Assembly (NCBI GenBank): GCA_965220365.1
Contig: OZ244823.1
Location: 2,480,001 to 2,544,000 of the forward strand
Origin: Bin80 sp965220365
GTDB taxonomy: Bacteria; Bacteroidota; Rhodothermia; Rhodothermales; Bin80
DNA: 64,000 nucleotides
Direction of reading: 5' to 3'
Shown: in pieces, positions 1 through 8,753 of the stretch
Position numbering within the stretch: the first letter of the stretch is position 1
Layout of the letters: the number at the start of each line of letters is the position of its first letter
Notes under the pieces: generated by a model
Databases searched by the model: none
What the model was told of the DNA's origin: nothing
The model's input: the letters and a program-made list of their open reading frames with translations, nothing else
Made by a program: the position numbers and the translations under genes

Positions 1-1055
1 TCCTGTACATAGGCCTGACTTTCAGCAGTCCCGATATCCAGGAAGTAGTAATTGGTCGAGTCAAACGGATGTACATAGTGAGTCCATTCCCGAATGAGTT
101 CTCCATTCTGGTCCAAAATTGGCCGTCCTCTGGAGTCCGTCAACTGTTTGCTGTACCACCCACTTGGTCCTTTGCCGTAGAACCACACCGCATCCCCTTC
201 ATCAAAGCTACCATCTCCTCCCCCCTGTACAAAAACTTGGTTCTCCGCCAAATCTGCAATCCGGGGCGCACTGTTTAGAGCAGGAACCGGCATTCCTCCA
301 TTTCCAAATACTCGGATCTGTTCTGGATCAATGTTTTCCACAGAAATCCCCAACCCTGGCAAGGACTCAAGAAACGTACGATCAATCCGGTACATTCCTG
401 TCTCAGAGATGGCAATCTTGAAAAATTCTCCATCTGCAAGAACGCTCCGATTTACGTCAAGATGTGGGTTGCCTGACGCGTCATAGCGCTGAATTGATTC
501 CTGCGAAACAGGATAGGTTACCTCAATGCGCATGCGTCTGTAACGTCGCAATCGTTCTGAGGCCAAATCATATGTTACAAGCCGCGCAACCAAAGTTGCC
601 ATTGGCCGTTTTCGAGAAAGCCCCAATCCAACGATTACCGCCGCCTCATCGCCAACCCCCGCAACCGAGTCAAACGGGTATTCATCGTACTCTGCCCCTA
701 GCACGCGAACCGACGGCTGTACCAGAGAGGGAAGATCCATCGCCTCCGAAATCTCCAAAAGTCCACTTACAGATGGCTCGGCATCTCCCCATTCCGCATT
801 CAATTCATAAAGGCTGCGGCCCGGCTCAGATTCAATGAGACGCAGAGACGCGTCCTGTGCTGCAACTGGTATGAAGCTTCCAGTTACTAACAGGAATAAA
901 ACGGCAAATATCCTTACCTGATACACCAGTCTAAGAAAACGCCAAAAGGCACTTAATTGAGCTATTGATTCGCGACGACTACAGGTCGCACTTATACACT
1001 GGGAGCTTTTTTCAGGCAATAATAAAATCTTAGATGAATGGCCGGGTTTACTCAT
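1..1055 (-). CDS. porU: Type IX secretion sortase PorU-like protein, N-terminal part (runs off the left edge)
   Basis: The minus strand is open from the window edge to an ATG at 1055. After a hydrophobic signal segment ending in PVAAQ, the protein shows the PorU N-domain pattern: a FFKIAISETGMYRIDR-like block, RVFGNGGMPVPAL, then an acidic GGGDGSFDEGDAVWFYGKGP block and WTHYVHPFDSTNYYFLD. PorU is the gingipain-family peptidase that removes C-terminal signals from type IX cargo at the outer membrane; its catalytic domain would lie beyond the window. The start is uncertain: ATG 1055 lies 23 bases after the upstream gene, while GTG 926 gives a more normal signal peptide. The family call rests on remembered motif patterns, not on a search. 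Confidence 0.72.
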   Translation of the reverse strand, partial: MSKPGHSSKILLLPEKSSQCISATCSRRESIAQLSAFWRFLRLVYQVRIFAVLFLLVTGSFIPVAAQDASLRLIESEPGRSLYELNAEWGDAEPSVSGLLEISEAMDLPSLVQPSVRVLGAEYDEYPFDSVAGVGDEAAVIVGLGLSRKRPMATLVARLVTYDLASERLRRYRRMRIEVTYPVSQESIQRYDASGNPHLDVNRSVLADGEFFKIAISETGMYRIDRTFLESLPGLGISVENIDPEQIRVFGNGGMPVPALNSAPRIADLAENQVFVQGGGDGSFDEGDAVWFYGKGPSGWYSKQLTDSRGRPILDQNGELIREWTHYVHPFDSTNYYFLDIGTAESQAYVQ

Positions 1056-1078
1056 GCATTCTCTGAATGTTCCTTAAA

Positions 1079-1930
1079 TCAGAACACCTCCGCCAACGAC
1101 CTAGGCATGCAGGTAGCAATACCTTTCTCCGTTTCATGTAAGCTGGCGATAATGACTTCGGGATCATGTTCAAAAAATAGCTGCCATTGGTGTTCCAGTG
1201 CTTTGCGAAGAAACATCTCCTTTTCTTTCATCGTGATCAGTGGCTGAACATCATAAGCCATAACCCAGGGACCCCGCAAATGATGAACCGTTGGCAAAAG
1301 GTCTGCACAGAATACAAGGGTTCCCTCCCTTCCACTGATCTTGACTAACTGCTGCGCGGCCGTATGTCCATTCATCACTAGAAGGTCAACCCCTGGAAAA
1401 ATGCCCCCTCCCCCAGGATGCGTTTTTAGCTGTCCCGTTGTAGCCAGTGGCTCAAAATTATGGGTAAAGAAAGATGCTCGTTCACGAATATTGGGATTTC
1501 TGGCTGCTTCCAGATGATGCTGTTGCAGATGATAGGTGGCATTTTTGAATTTTGGGACGATTCGGGAACCTCTGCGATCTGTACTCCCACCCGCATGATC
1601 GAAATGCAGGTGTGTCAAAATGACATCTGTAACATCCTCAACACTAAAACCTGCCTTTTTGAGAGAAGCTTCCAATAAACATCCCTCTAACGCGTAGATA
1701 TCTCTAAACCGCTGGTCATACTTATTTCCAGCACCATTATCGATGAGGATGAGGCGCCCACCCCCTTCAAGAAGGAGCGATCTCATTGACATCTGGATAC
1801 GATTGCGATCATCTGGCGGGATCCGACGCTCCCATAGCACGCGTGGAATAATCCCAAACATTGCGCCCCCGTCAAGTCTAAAACGACCGCACTCAATCGT
1901 ATGCAATGTATACGGCCCAATCTGTGACAT
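1079..1930 (-). CDS. MBL-fold metallo-hydrolase
   Basis: A 283-residue protein with the metallo-beta-lactamase metal motif THLHFDHAGG near residue 107, further conserved His (GHTAAQQL) and Asp (FCADLLPT) positions, and the usual N-terminal strand ending in LILIDNGAG. Proteins of this fold hydrolyse lactones, thioesters or phosphodiesters with two metal ions; the substrate cannot be told here. It has no signal peptide, so it is likely cytoplasmic. It lies between the Lon-domain gene (5 bases upstream) and porU (23 bases downstream), all on the minus strand, which suggests one transcript. Confidence 0.85.
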   Translation of the reverse strand: MSQIGPYTLHTIECGRFRLDGGAMFGIIPRVLWERRIPPDDRNRIQMSMRSLLLEGGGRLILIDNGAGNKYDQRFRDIYALEGCLLEASLKKAGFSVEDVTDVILTHLHFDHAGGSTDRRGSRIVPKFKNATYHLQQHHLEAARNPNIRERASFFTHNFEPLATTGQLKTHPGGGGIFPGVDLLVMNGHTAAQQLVKISGREGTLVFCADLLPTVHHLRGPWVMAYDVQPLITMKEKEMFLRKALEHQWQLFFEHDPEVIIASLHETEKGIATCMPRSLAEVF

Positions 1931-1935
1931 TGGCG

Positions 1936-2580
1936 CTAATTTTTTTCGGGAGGGAAGTCCTTAAAGTGTCCATTTGACATGATCCGTTGACGGACTTCCC
2001 ATTTTTCAACAACCTTGGGGATTAATTCTGCAAGGTATTCACTTAAGAACTGAACTCGCTCACTCTCGCACTGTACTTCAAGTAATCCCTGGCGTTGATC
2101 AAGTGAAAGGCCACAATTCCGCCCGATTAGCCATGAGACTGAATGCTCGGATTGGTAGTATTGAGGGTCTACCGTTCGACCAGCAATTTCCAAAAGTTTA
2201 ATATGCTGCGCGATGAGTTGCTCTTTTTTGATCAGAGATACCACTCCGGTTGTATCATTGTATTTCTCTACGACTCCCTGCTGATATGCCTTGGCTCTAT
2301 CTATTCGGATAATTTGAACTCGATGAACTCCTTCAGCTTGGATATCAACTCGGCCATCAGCATATTGCGCGAGAACATGTTCAATATGGGCGACACAGCC
2401 AATTTCACTTATCTGCCTGTCATTGCCTCGTACAATTACAAACGGCATATCCTTGGCCAAACAGTTGGCGATCATCTCCTTGTAACGCGGCTCAAATATA
2501 TGCAGATTTTTCCGCTCGCCCGGGTACAGTACGGTTTCCAGAAGAAAAAGCCCCAGCTTGTTTGGTATATCGGTGCCCAT
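1936..2580 (-). CDS. Lon N-terminal (substrate-binding) domain protein
   Basis: A 214-residue stand-alone Lon N-domain (PUA-like) protein. The beginning matches the family: a short N-terminus, LFLLETVLYPGERKNLHIFE, then EPRYKEMIANCLA. No AAA+ or protease domain follows, so this is the small LonN-type protein seen in many bacteria, of unclear role, perhaps substrate binding or protein quality control. It is first of a minus-strand run with the MBL hydrolase and porU, and is divergent from the outer-membrane protein gene at 2637 with a 56-base gap that must hold both promoters. Confidence 0.85.
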   Translation of the reverse strand: MGTDIPNKLGLFLLETVLYPGERKNLHIFEPRYKEMIANCLAKDMPFVIVRGNDRQISEIGCVAHIEHVLAQYADGRVDIQAEGVHRVQIIRIDRAKAYQQGVVEKYNDTTGVVSLIKKEQLIAQHIKLLEIAGRTVDPQYYQSEHSVSWLIGRNCGLSLDQRQGLLEVQCESERVQFLSEYLAELIPKVVEKWEVRQRIMSNGHFKDFPPEKN

Positions 2581-2636
2581 AGTGAGTTCGTATGAGAGTA
2601 TCGCGTGTGTGTTTCCTTTTTACGGTTTGCTGAACC

Positions 2637-3917
2637 ATGTATCGGCTTCTCTTTCTTGGCCTTCTTGCTGCGCCACTCTCTCTTGCGGATTGTATGGCAC
2701 AAAGCGGGTTTGGAAGTATGAACCAACTGTCAGAGAAACTTGTGGAGCAGCGTTGGCAAACTCATAGACAACTTGATGTTCTGGGCGGAGTGTCACTAAT
2801 TGGCGCCCAGTGGAGAGGTCTTGCGTTGCTGAACTTTGAGGCTGCCGATTACCCTTTTGCACTGCGAATGCACGGAAGTGTGAGACAGGGACCTCTTGGG
2901 CGTTATGCCCCTGACTGGGACGAAGCCTATGATTTCTTGCGTCTCATTCAGTTTGCCCGCGTTCAGGCAGATAACCATTATGCCCGTATCGGCCCGATTC
3001 GAGATATGCGCCACGGGATCGGACATGTGGTCAATCATTTTAGTTCGTCTGCTTCTTGGGATGCGCGAACCATTGGAGTTGAACTGGCGTGGGATAGAGG
3101 GATCTTCGAATTCAGTGGTTTTACTGCAGACGTGCTGTTTAATAATCTAGTTGGTGCAAGAGCAAGTCTTGACCTCCCGTATACCAGTAAACTGGGAATT
3201 AATTACGCCAATCATCATCCTACCAATTTGACAGCGTGGAGTATCGATTTACAGAGCGAATTGTTTGAGACGGGGCGCATCGCCTTTGCTCCCTATGTCA
3301 GCTATGCATGGTATACACGATATGGGGATGGATTGGCCTTTGGTGCTGATGTAAGAAGTTTGGGCTTCCTGGATATATTAAGTTTTCGGATTAGAGTCGG
3401 GGCTTTCTACAACAGTCGCCACTTCATCCCGGGCTATATAGGAACTCTGTTTAGTGTAAACAACTCCCATAATCGCATCATCCGTAGTGGAGCGGATTTA
3501 CAGAGTATCGCATCGGGAGATTTTGCAGGTTTACTTCTTCAGGAAGCTCGCGGCGTCAACGATCTACTCACAGAATTTGAGCTCCAGATCAGGGATACAT
3601 TCTGGATTGCCTATAGCTGGCGGCGGCATTACGGTAAACAGCGGCTTAGCGAGCTTTACTTCCGGCTATTCATGGAGGCGGGTGCGTACTTTAATCTTGA
3701 GGTTGGCGTTGATCGCTTAGGAGAACGTACATTTGCAGACGTATTCACAGCTTTCTCCGAGCAAAGTACTCTCATTTTTGCCACCGTCCTCCGTATCAGA
3801 AGATCAATCTTCCTTCGTACAGAGGCCCGCTACACCTTTGAGCCTATTGATCCCGTCCCCCATTATCTGGTTCAAAGGCGTTTTGAACCCACTTTGGGAG
3901 TTCGTGTGAATTTTTAG
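2637..3917 (+). CDS. Putative outer-membrane beta-barrel protein
   Basis: A 426-residue protein with an N-terminal signal peptide (MYRLLFLGLLAAPLSLADCMAQ) followed by alternating aromatic and polar strands throughout, ending in VRVNF with a terminal Phe as in outer-membrane barrels. No enzymatic motif is visible. It resembles in general make-up the capsule-assembly/Wzi-like or porin-like barrel proteins of Bacteroidota, but I cannot assign a named family. It is monocistronic by position: divergent from the LonN gene and 183 bases ahead of the sulfatase. Confidence 0.6.
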   Translation: MYRLLFLGLLAAPLSLADCMAQSGFGSMNQLSEKLVEQRWQTHRQLDVLGGVSLIGAQWRGLALLNFEAADYPFALRMHGSVRQGPLGRYAPDWDEAYDFLRLIQFARVQADNHYARIGPIRDMRHGIGHVVNHFSSSASWDARTIGVELAWDRGIFEFSGFTADVLFNNLVGARASLDLPYTSKLGINYANHHPTNLTAWSIDLQSELFETGRIAFAPYVSYAWYTRYGDGLAFGADVRSLGFLDILSFRIRVGAFYNSRHFIPGYIGTLFSVNNSHNRIIRSGADLQSIASGDFAGLLLQEARGVNDLLTEFELQIRDTFWIAYSWRRHYGKQRLSELYFRLFMEAGAYFNLEVGVDRLGERTFADVFTAFSEQSTLIFATVLRIRRSIFLRTEARYTFEPIDPVPHYLVQRRFEPTLGVRVNF

Positions 3918-4100
3918 TGATATCTGGAGCATATAGCTTTGGCGAGAGAGACACACCCGCAACTGCCAACTACAGATCGTGCCTCTCGAATTTCGTATTC
4001 GGCCAGATTTTCACCACTAGCTATAAACTCAGAGCAACCTGATGAGCACCTTCTGCCAAACGTTACGTAGATTGTGCAGGTACAAACAAATACATTAGCC

Positions 4101-5564
4101 ATGCGCTACTTGATCCTGTTGCTTGCTCTTTTTTGTCTTCCCTCCTGTGCGGACGAACATCCAGCCCAAATAACTCAACCAAATATTTTGTGGATTGTCG
4201 GGGAAAATTTTGCACTGGATCTTGGAATTTATGGCGCAGAAAATGTGCATACCCCCAACTTGGATTCGCTTGCACGTGTTGGACTGTTGTTTACAAATGT
4301 CTTCGCTACTTCTCCCGTTTGCGCACCCAGCCGATCAGCATTCATGACGGGAATGTATCAGACTTCGACAGATACCCATAATATGCGCTCACACCGGGAT
4401 GACGATTATCGTCTGCCTGATGGAGTTCGTCCATTAACCCATCGACTGGAAGATGCCGGCTACCACACTGCTAACATAACGCATATCGGTGATCTGGAGG
4501 TGGGTACAGGTAAACTTGACCTTAATTTTGTCAATGAAGGACCTATCTATCAGGGGAGTGATTGGGCCTCATTAAAGGATAATCAGCCATTCTTTGCCCA
4601 GATTAACACGCCCGAGGCCGAATACGACATTTATGACCGCAGGTCGGCCGAAAAGGAACGTGTATTGTGGGTTGGAGAAGATTGGCATCCCCAAATTGCC
4701 ACCCCCGAGAACGTATCCCCTCCGCCTTACTATCCAGATCATCAGACAACGCGCGAAGAGTGGGCACGATATCTGAATTCGGTGAGTGGTATGGATGTTC
4801 GCGTTGGCTGGATTCTAGATCAGTTGCGTCGTGATGGTCTGGCGGAAAATACCATTGTCGTATTCTTCTCCGACAACGGGAGACTGGAAGCTCGCGGGAT
4901 CCACTGGGCTTGGGACATGGGCTTGCATGTACCAATGATCATACATTATCCCGACGGTGTCCAAGCACCTCCACAATACGAACGTGGGGGCGTTAATGAT
5001 GACGTTATTAGCCTCCTAGACCTTACAGCGACAACACTTCACATGGCCGGTGTTGATCCGATACCGGATATGCAGAGTCGGGTATTTCTGGGGGAAGCGG
5101 TCGATTTACCTCGTACATACGCGTTCAGCGCGAGGGATCGCATTGATGAAACCGTACTGCGCATTCGTTCTGTACGCGACAAACGATTTCATTATTTGAG
5201 AAATTTTGACGCAAAGGATGGGTTTCCGACATTAAACCGTTACAAAGAAAAGTGCTTCCTAGTGAAACCTCTGATGCGCAGCATGCATGAGCGGGGAGAG
5301 CTTACCGGTGCAGCTGCAGCACTGATGTCTCCTCTTCCTGAGGAAGAACTCTACGATACAGAGGCAGACCCTCATGAAATCAACAACCTTGCAGGAGATC
5401 CTGCTTATGAAGCACAGCTGACAGAAATGCGGCAGGCACTGGAAGCCTGGATCATCGAGACCAATGATTTGGGTCGAATTATGGAACCAGATTCCGTGGT
5501 AGCCCCGTTTATTGAGGAGATGGATGCATGGTTCGGTACTCCGAGCTGGGCTGAGTCCGAATAA
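4101..5564 (+). CDS. Sulfatase, lipoprotein, heparan N-sulfatase-like
   Basis: I chose ATG 4101 over an in-frame start at 4074 because it begins a clean lipoprotein signal with lipobox LPSC (Cys16). The sulfatase signature CAPSRSAFMTG is present, with Cys74 as the residue converted to formylglycine, followed by TPNLDSLA upstream and SDNG later (metal site). The order NILWIVGEN... TPNLD... CAPSR... NMRSH resembles the heparan N-sulfatase branch, which would desulfate sulfated glycans. It would sit in the cell envelope facing the periplasm or outside. No formylglycine-generating enzyme is present in the window. About 487 residues, normal for the family. Confidence 0.88.
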   Translation: MRYLILLLALFCLPSCADEHPAQITQPNILWIVGENFALDLGIYGAENVHTPNLDSLARVGLLFTNVFATSPVCAPSRSAFMTGMYQTSTDTHNMRSHRDDDYRLPDGVRPLTHRLEDAGYHTANITHIGDLEVGTGKLDLNFVNEGPIYQGSDWASLKDNQPFFAQINTPEAEYDIYDRRSAEKERVLWVGEDWHPQIATPENVSPPPYYPDHQTTREEWARYLNSVSGMDVRVGWILDQLRRDGLAENTIVVFFSDNGRLEARGIHWAWDMGLHVPMIIHYPDGVQAPPQYERGGVNDDVISLLDLTATTLHMAGVDPIPDMQSRVFLGEAVDLPRTYAFSARDRIDETVLRIRSVRDKRFHYLRNFDAKDGFPTLNRYKEKCFLVKPLMRSMHERGELTGAAAALMSPLPEEELYDTEADPHEINNLAGDPAYEAQLTEMRQALEAWIIETNDLGRIMEPDSVVAPFIEEMDAWFGTPSWAESE

Positions 5565-5730
5565 TTTTTACCGCTGAAGAATCTGATTAGCCCAGAAGCT
5601 GCAAAGTGAACCTCAGCCCGCGTATGCACTGCCCCATTGTCTTTTCGCGTTTGATGGCTCGTCACTGGAACGAGAGTACGTTGCGGATGGTCTGCCAAAT
5701 CCAGATAGTTCCCCCTTGTCGTAAGTAGGA

Positions 5731-6690
5731 TCAATCGACGCAATCGCCCATATTCAGGCGGCGCGCCTGAATATAGGTCGTCAATTCGTCTGCTCCCGGG
5801 AATCCGCGCTCACGGGGCGATGGCGCCTCCCAATCCGCGTGACTAGCGTCCATTTCGATTACACCGTCGGGATGGAACGTCAAGAAGGTGTATAGAGCAC
5901 GCGTGTAGGGAGCCATGCGCCCGTATTGTTCACCCACCCAGTAATAGGAAGCGCTGTTGATCCAGACATAGTGGATACCACCTTTGCAGGAATACCGATC
6001 AATGTGGTGATGCCCGCAGAAACAGGCCATCACCTTGTTTCGCACGGCATTACGATTATGTTCTTCAAGCACGGTCTCGATCGCGCTACTGGCTTCCGCC
6101 ATGGACGTCGGCAACCCGAGACCCTGGTGCACGAAAACCACCGTAGGCAAATCAGTCGCTGCGAGATCCGCTCTTAGCCACTCCAACTGCCGACTGTCAG
6201 CATATCCGCGTAGCGAGGTGTCCACGTAAAAATTGGCCTCCGCATAGGGTATGAATCCGTCGTTAACCTTCAGGTTGTTGCGGTCCAGCACTACGGCGTG
6301 GAAACTCCCGAAATCGAACGAATAATATCGGCCCAGCATACCCCATGCCTGCACGACAGCATCTTTTGCCATGAAATCCATGTCGTGATTACCGAGCACA
6401 TGGTAGCGCGGGCCCTCGAACGTGCGCCAGAGGTCCAAGCATTCCTTACTCTCAGGCGTAGCGAAGTTGAAATCGCCCAATTGAAGAATGGCGTCGGGCT
6501 TCTCAGCACGCACTGCTTTCATGAACATATCCAAACGCTCCATCGCTGTGGGCGCAAGCCCGTGATGGAGATCCGCAATCACGCCAAGGCGAACCGAATC
6601 TGCACGAGCCGTCACGCGGCTGACGGGCAAAACCAAGCTGCCCAACCCGATTTGGAGCAAGCGCCTACGCGAAATAGGCCGATGTATCAT
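5731..6690 (-). CDS. Tat-exported metallophosphoesterase
   Basis: A 319-residue calcineurin-like phosphoesterase. The N-terminus has a twin-arginine signal (ISRRRLLQIGLGSLVLPVS). The five metal-binding blocks follow in order: IADLHHG, LGDFNF, LGNHDMD, VFVHQG and GHHHIDRY. Such exported enzymes hydrolyse phosphomonoesters or diesters, and the substrate is unknown. It is convergent with the sulfatase, with 166 bases between the two stop codons. Confidence 0.86.
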   Translation of the reverse strand: MIHRPISRRRLLQIGLGSLVLPVSRVTARADSVRLGVIADLHHGLAPTAMERLDMFMKAVRAEKPDAILQLGDFNFATPESKECLDLWRTFEGPRYHVLGNHDMDFMAKDAVVQAWGMLGRYYSFDFGSFHAVVLDRNNLKVNDGFIPYAEANFYVDTSLRGYADSRQLEWLRADLAATDLPTVVFVHQGLGLPTSMAEASSAIETVLEEHNRNAVRNKVMACFCGHHHIDRYSCKGGIHYVWINSASYYWVGEQYGRMAPYTRALYTFLTFHPDGVIEMDASHADWEAPSPRERGFPGADELTTYIQARRLNMGDCVD

Positions 6691-6854
6691 CGAAAAATCC
6701 GTTTGACTATCGGTACGGACCCAACTAACCAGATCCTGACTCTACACCCAATATAAACTATGTCGCCTGACCATGTCATCCTACTGCAAACCAGACGAGA
6801 GGACCTCGGGTATCGCGTTCCAAAACAAATGTAAATAGTGCGTGGCTATAAACC

Positions 6855-8542
6855 ACGTAATTTTGAAAAATTTGCGGTACGGATGCTCGGCGATTTTTTT
6901 TGGTGATGCACTTTCGCTGCCGAACGCACTGGTGTGTCTGGACATCAAGAAGTTTTCCCTTTTCAAGGGCTTGATTGAGCAATTTGGTTCTGGTTTCCAC
7001 GACCATTTGGCATACCTCGGCCTCTCCAATCAATGGAATCCAATGGCGCGTTCAAGGATTGTGACCGGACTCGGTTACGCGGCTCTTCGCAAGCGTTTCT
7101 GATCACGCTTCATCAAGAACTTCCCGATCTGGCACAGGTTGGTCGCGACAATACTTGCGGCGACGGTTCGTGCAAATCCGTCCTTGCCTCCTTTGGTTCG
7201 CACCCGATCTCCTCCATGATGCTCCAGACAGTTCATTCGCGATTCAATGAGAGCATGTTGCTTCCGGGCCTTCTTGAATTCGGGCCTGGATTCACGCGCA
7301 CGATCCGCTTGATTGCGACGGCCTTTCTTGGGAAGAACCGGATGTTCCACCAGAGGCTGGATGGCTTCCAGGTTTTGCTGGGAGGAAAAGCCACGATCAA
7401 AGCTGATGGTGTGGACGCTCGGAAACCGGGCCGTGATCTGTTCCACGACTTCCTTGGTAATGTCGACATCAAGGTCCTCCCACATGATCTTCCACCACAA
7501 AATCAGACCGAGTGTGCATTGACTGATCGTGACCGGAACGCCCAGCTCTACATCTTTGGGGCGCATTTGCGGATCCAACGGGTACGAGGCGCGTGAAGAG
7601 AGTAGATCTTCTCTTCATTCGGGATCTCCTCTTTCTCCACCAAACGCAATCGAACCTGCTCATGAAGCTTCCGGGCCTGTGCAGAGATGGGTTGCAGTCG
7701 TTGCACCCATCCCGAATCAGGAAAGTGCTCTCGGATGAAGGTCTCCAACGCCAGACACTTGTTGATGCGTAGCGTACAGAGGTTCAGATACGCCTTGACC
7801 GCTTCGGGGTTGGATCGATATTGCTTGGCAGATCCAACCCGCCGGTAGGCGATATACAGGGACTGCGTCAGATAGCTCAGTTGCCGCCAGCCCGTCAGCG
7901 TACACAGCCGCGGCGGTATCAGAGCGGCCCATGCCCTGGAAGACAGCCTCATCAACGTCCGTGTGGCATCATAGAGTAACCGCACATCCATGGGAAAGCG
8001 AACTTCGGTCTCCACCACATACGAATCACAGCTGACCTGTTCGGGCCCCGCCTCAGAGGGCGCCATCACCGCGTACCCGAACTCAAGGATCATCGCATGG
8101 ATGCGTTGCCAGCTGGACGCACTCACCAAACATTCTTGATGATGCCTGCCGCTTCAAACGGATCGGCTGTCCACCCAACAGGTCCAATTGCAGCATCTGC
8201 CGCAAGCTCTGGTGCTGATTCGCCAACTCTGTCAATCGGTCAAAGTCAATGTTCAGTGCCTGTTTCATGAGCAACAGAACAAAGATCATCCAGTAACTCA
8301 TCCCCGGGCGACCCGTATCCTGACGCACCCCGTCCTCAACCTGGTCCTGGATCACCTGCAAGATTCGGTCTCGCGACTGTGGGCGCTGTCAGATCTCTTG
8401 CAATGCGCGGAGAATACGGGGAATATCATCCCGGGAATCCACATCAAGTTCAATCTCCTCGATCGGAACAACACCAAGGGTCGGAGACCGGTTTATTGTA
8501 CTTCGCATGATAAAAAATAGCTGAAGATTTTCCGAAATCACG
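6855..8542 (-). mobile_element. Decayed ISNCY-type insertion element with probable imperfect ends
   Basis: The core is a broken transposase (7075-8508, minus). Outside it, cgtaattttgaaaaatttgc at 6856 pairs imperfectly with the complement of the segment ending at 8542 (about 16 of 22 positions), so these may be the inverted ends of an element of about 1.7 kb. I could not find a target duplication. The stretch 6691-6854 and the 3' flank of the transposase hold nothing else I recognise. The element sits just downstream of the hsdS gene, where an hsdR might have been. Confidence 0.45.
7075..8508 (-). pseudogene. ISNCY-family transposase, inactivated by one stop and two frameshifts
   Basis: Reading the minus strand from ATG 8508 gives MRSTINRSPTLGVV, then SRDDIPRILRALQEI followed by an in-frame TGA near 8391. 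The frame continues through GMSYWMIFVLLLMKQALNID until a shift near 8130. The next frame carries the middle part (TKEE-like region, EKIYSLHAPRTRWI), and a second shift near 7560 leads to the C-terminal part with SFDRGFSSQQNLEAI, LPKKGRRNQ and CLEHHGGDRVRTKGG. This order matches ISNCY-type transposases as I know them. Three lesions make it non-functional. Confidence 0.75.
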
Positions 8543-8753
8543 CCGACTTCTCATGAAAAACGGCCCTACAGTTCCTTAAACGCAGAAACACAGAAGGAAT
8601 TCCCGCTTTTGCGAACATTCCCCGAGAATCTTCAACCTCCCACGGACAGACCCCAATACAAAAAATTGAAAACAAAACCCGCAGAGAAGTATGCGAAACC
8701 CCCATAAGCCAACAAACCATAGCCCCGATTTGGAGTTTATGGCCAGACACTAA
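8543..8753. other. Short non-coding gap between ISNCY remnant and hsdS
   Basis: About 210 bases. A 70-codon minus-strand frame exists (8538-8750) but it has no recognisable content and follows immediately on the hsdS stop. I see no convincing gene, terminator or repeat. Confidence 0.4.

Noticed and set aside
5405..5743. A 112-codon minus-strand frame overlapping the sulfatase 3' end
   Set aside because: Part of it lies antisense to the sulfatase and I recognise no family, although the segment opposite 5580-5730 looks protein-like; not enough support for a gene.
6776..7102. Small frames on both strands before the ISNCY remnant
   Set aside because: No recognisable domain, and they fall at the end of a decayed insertion element.
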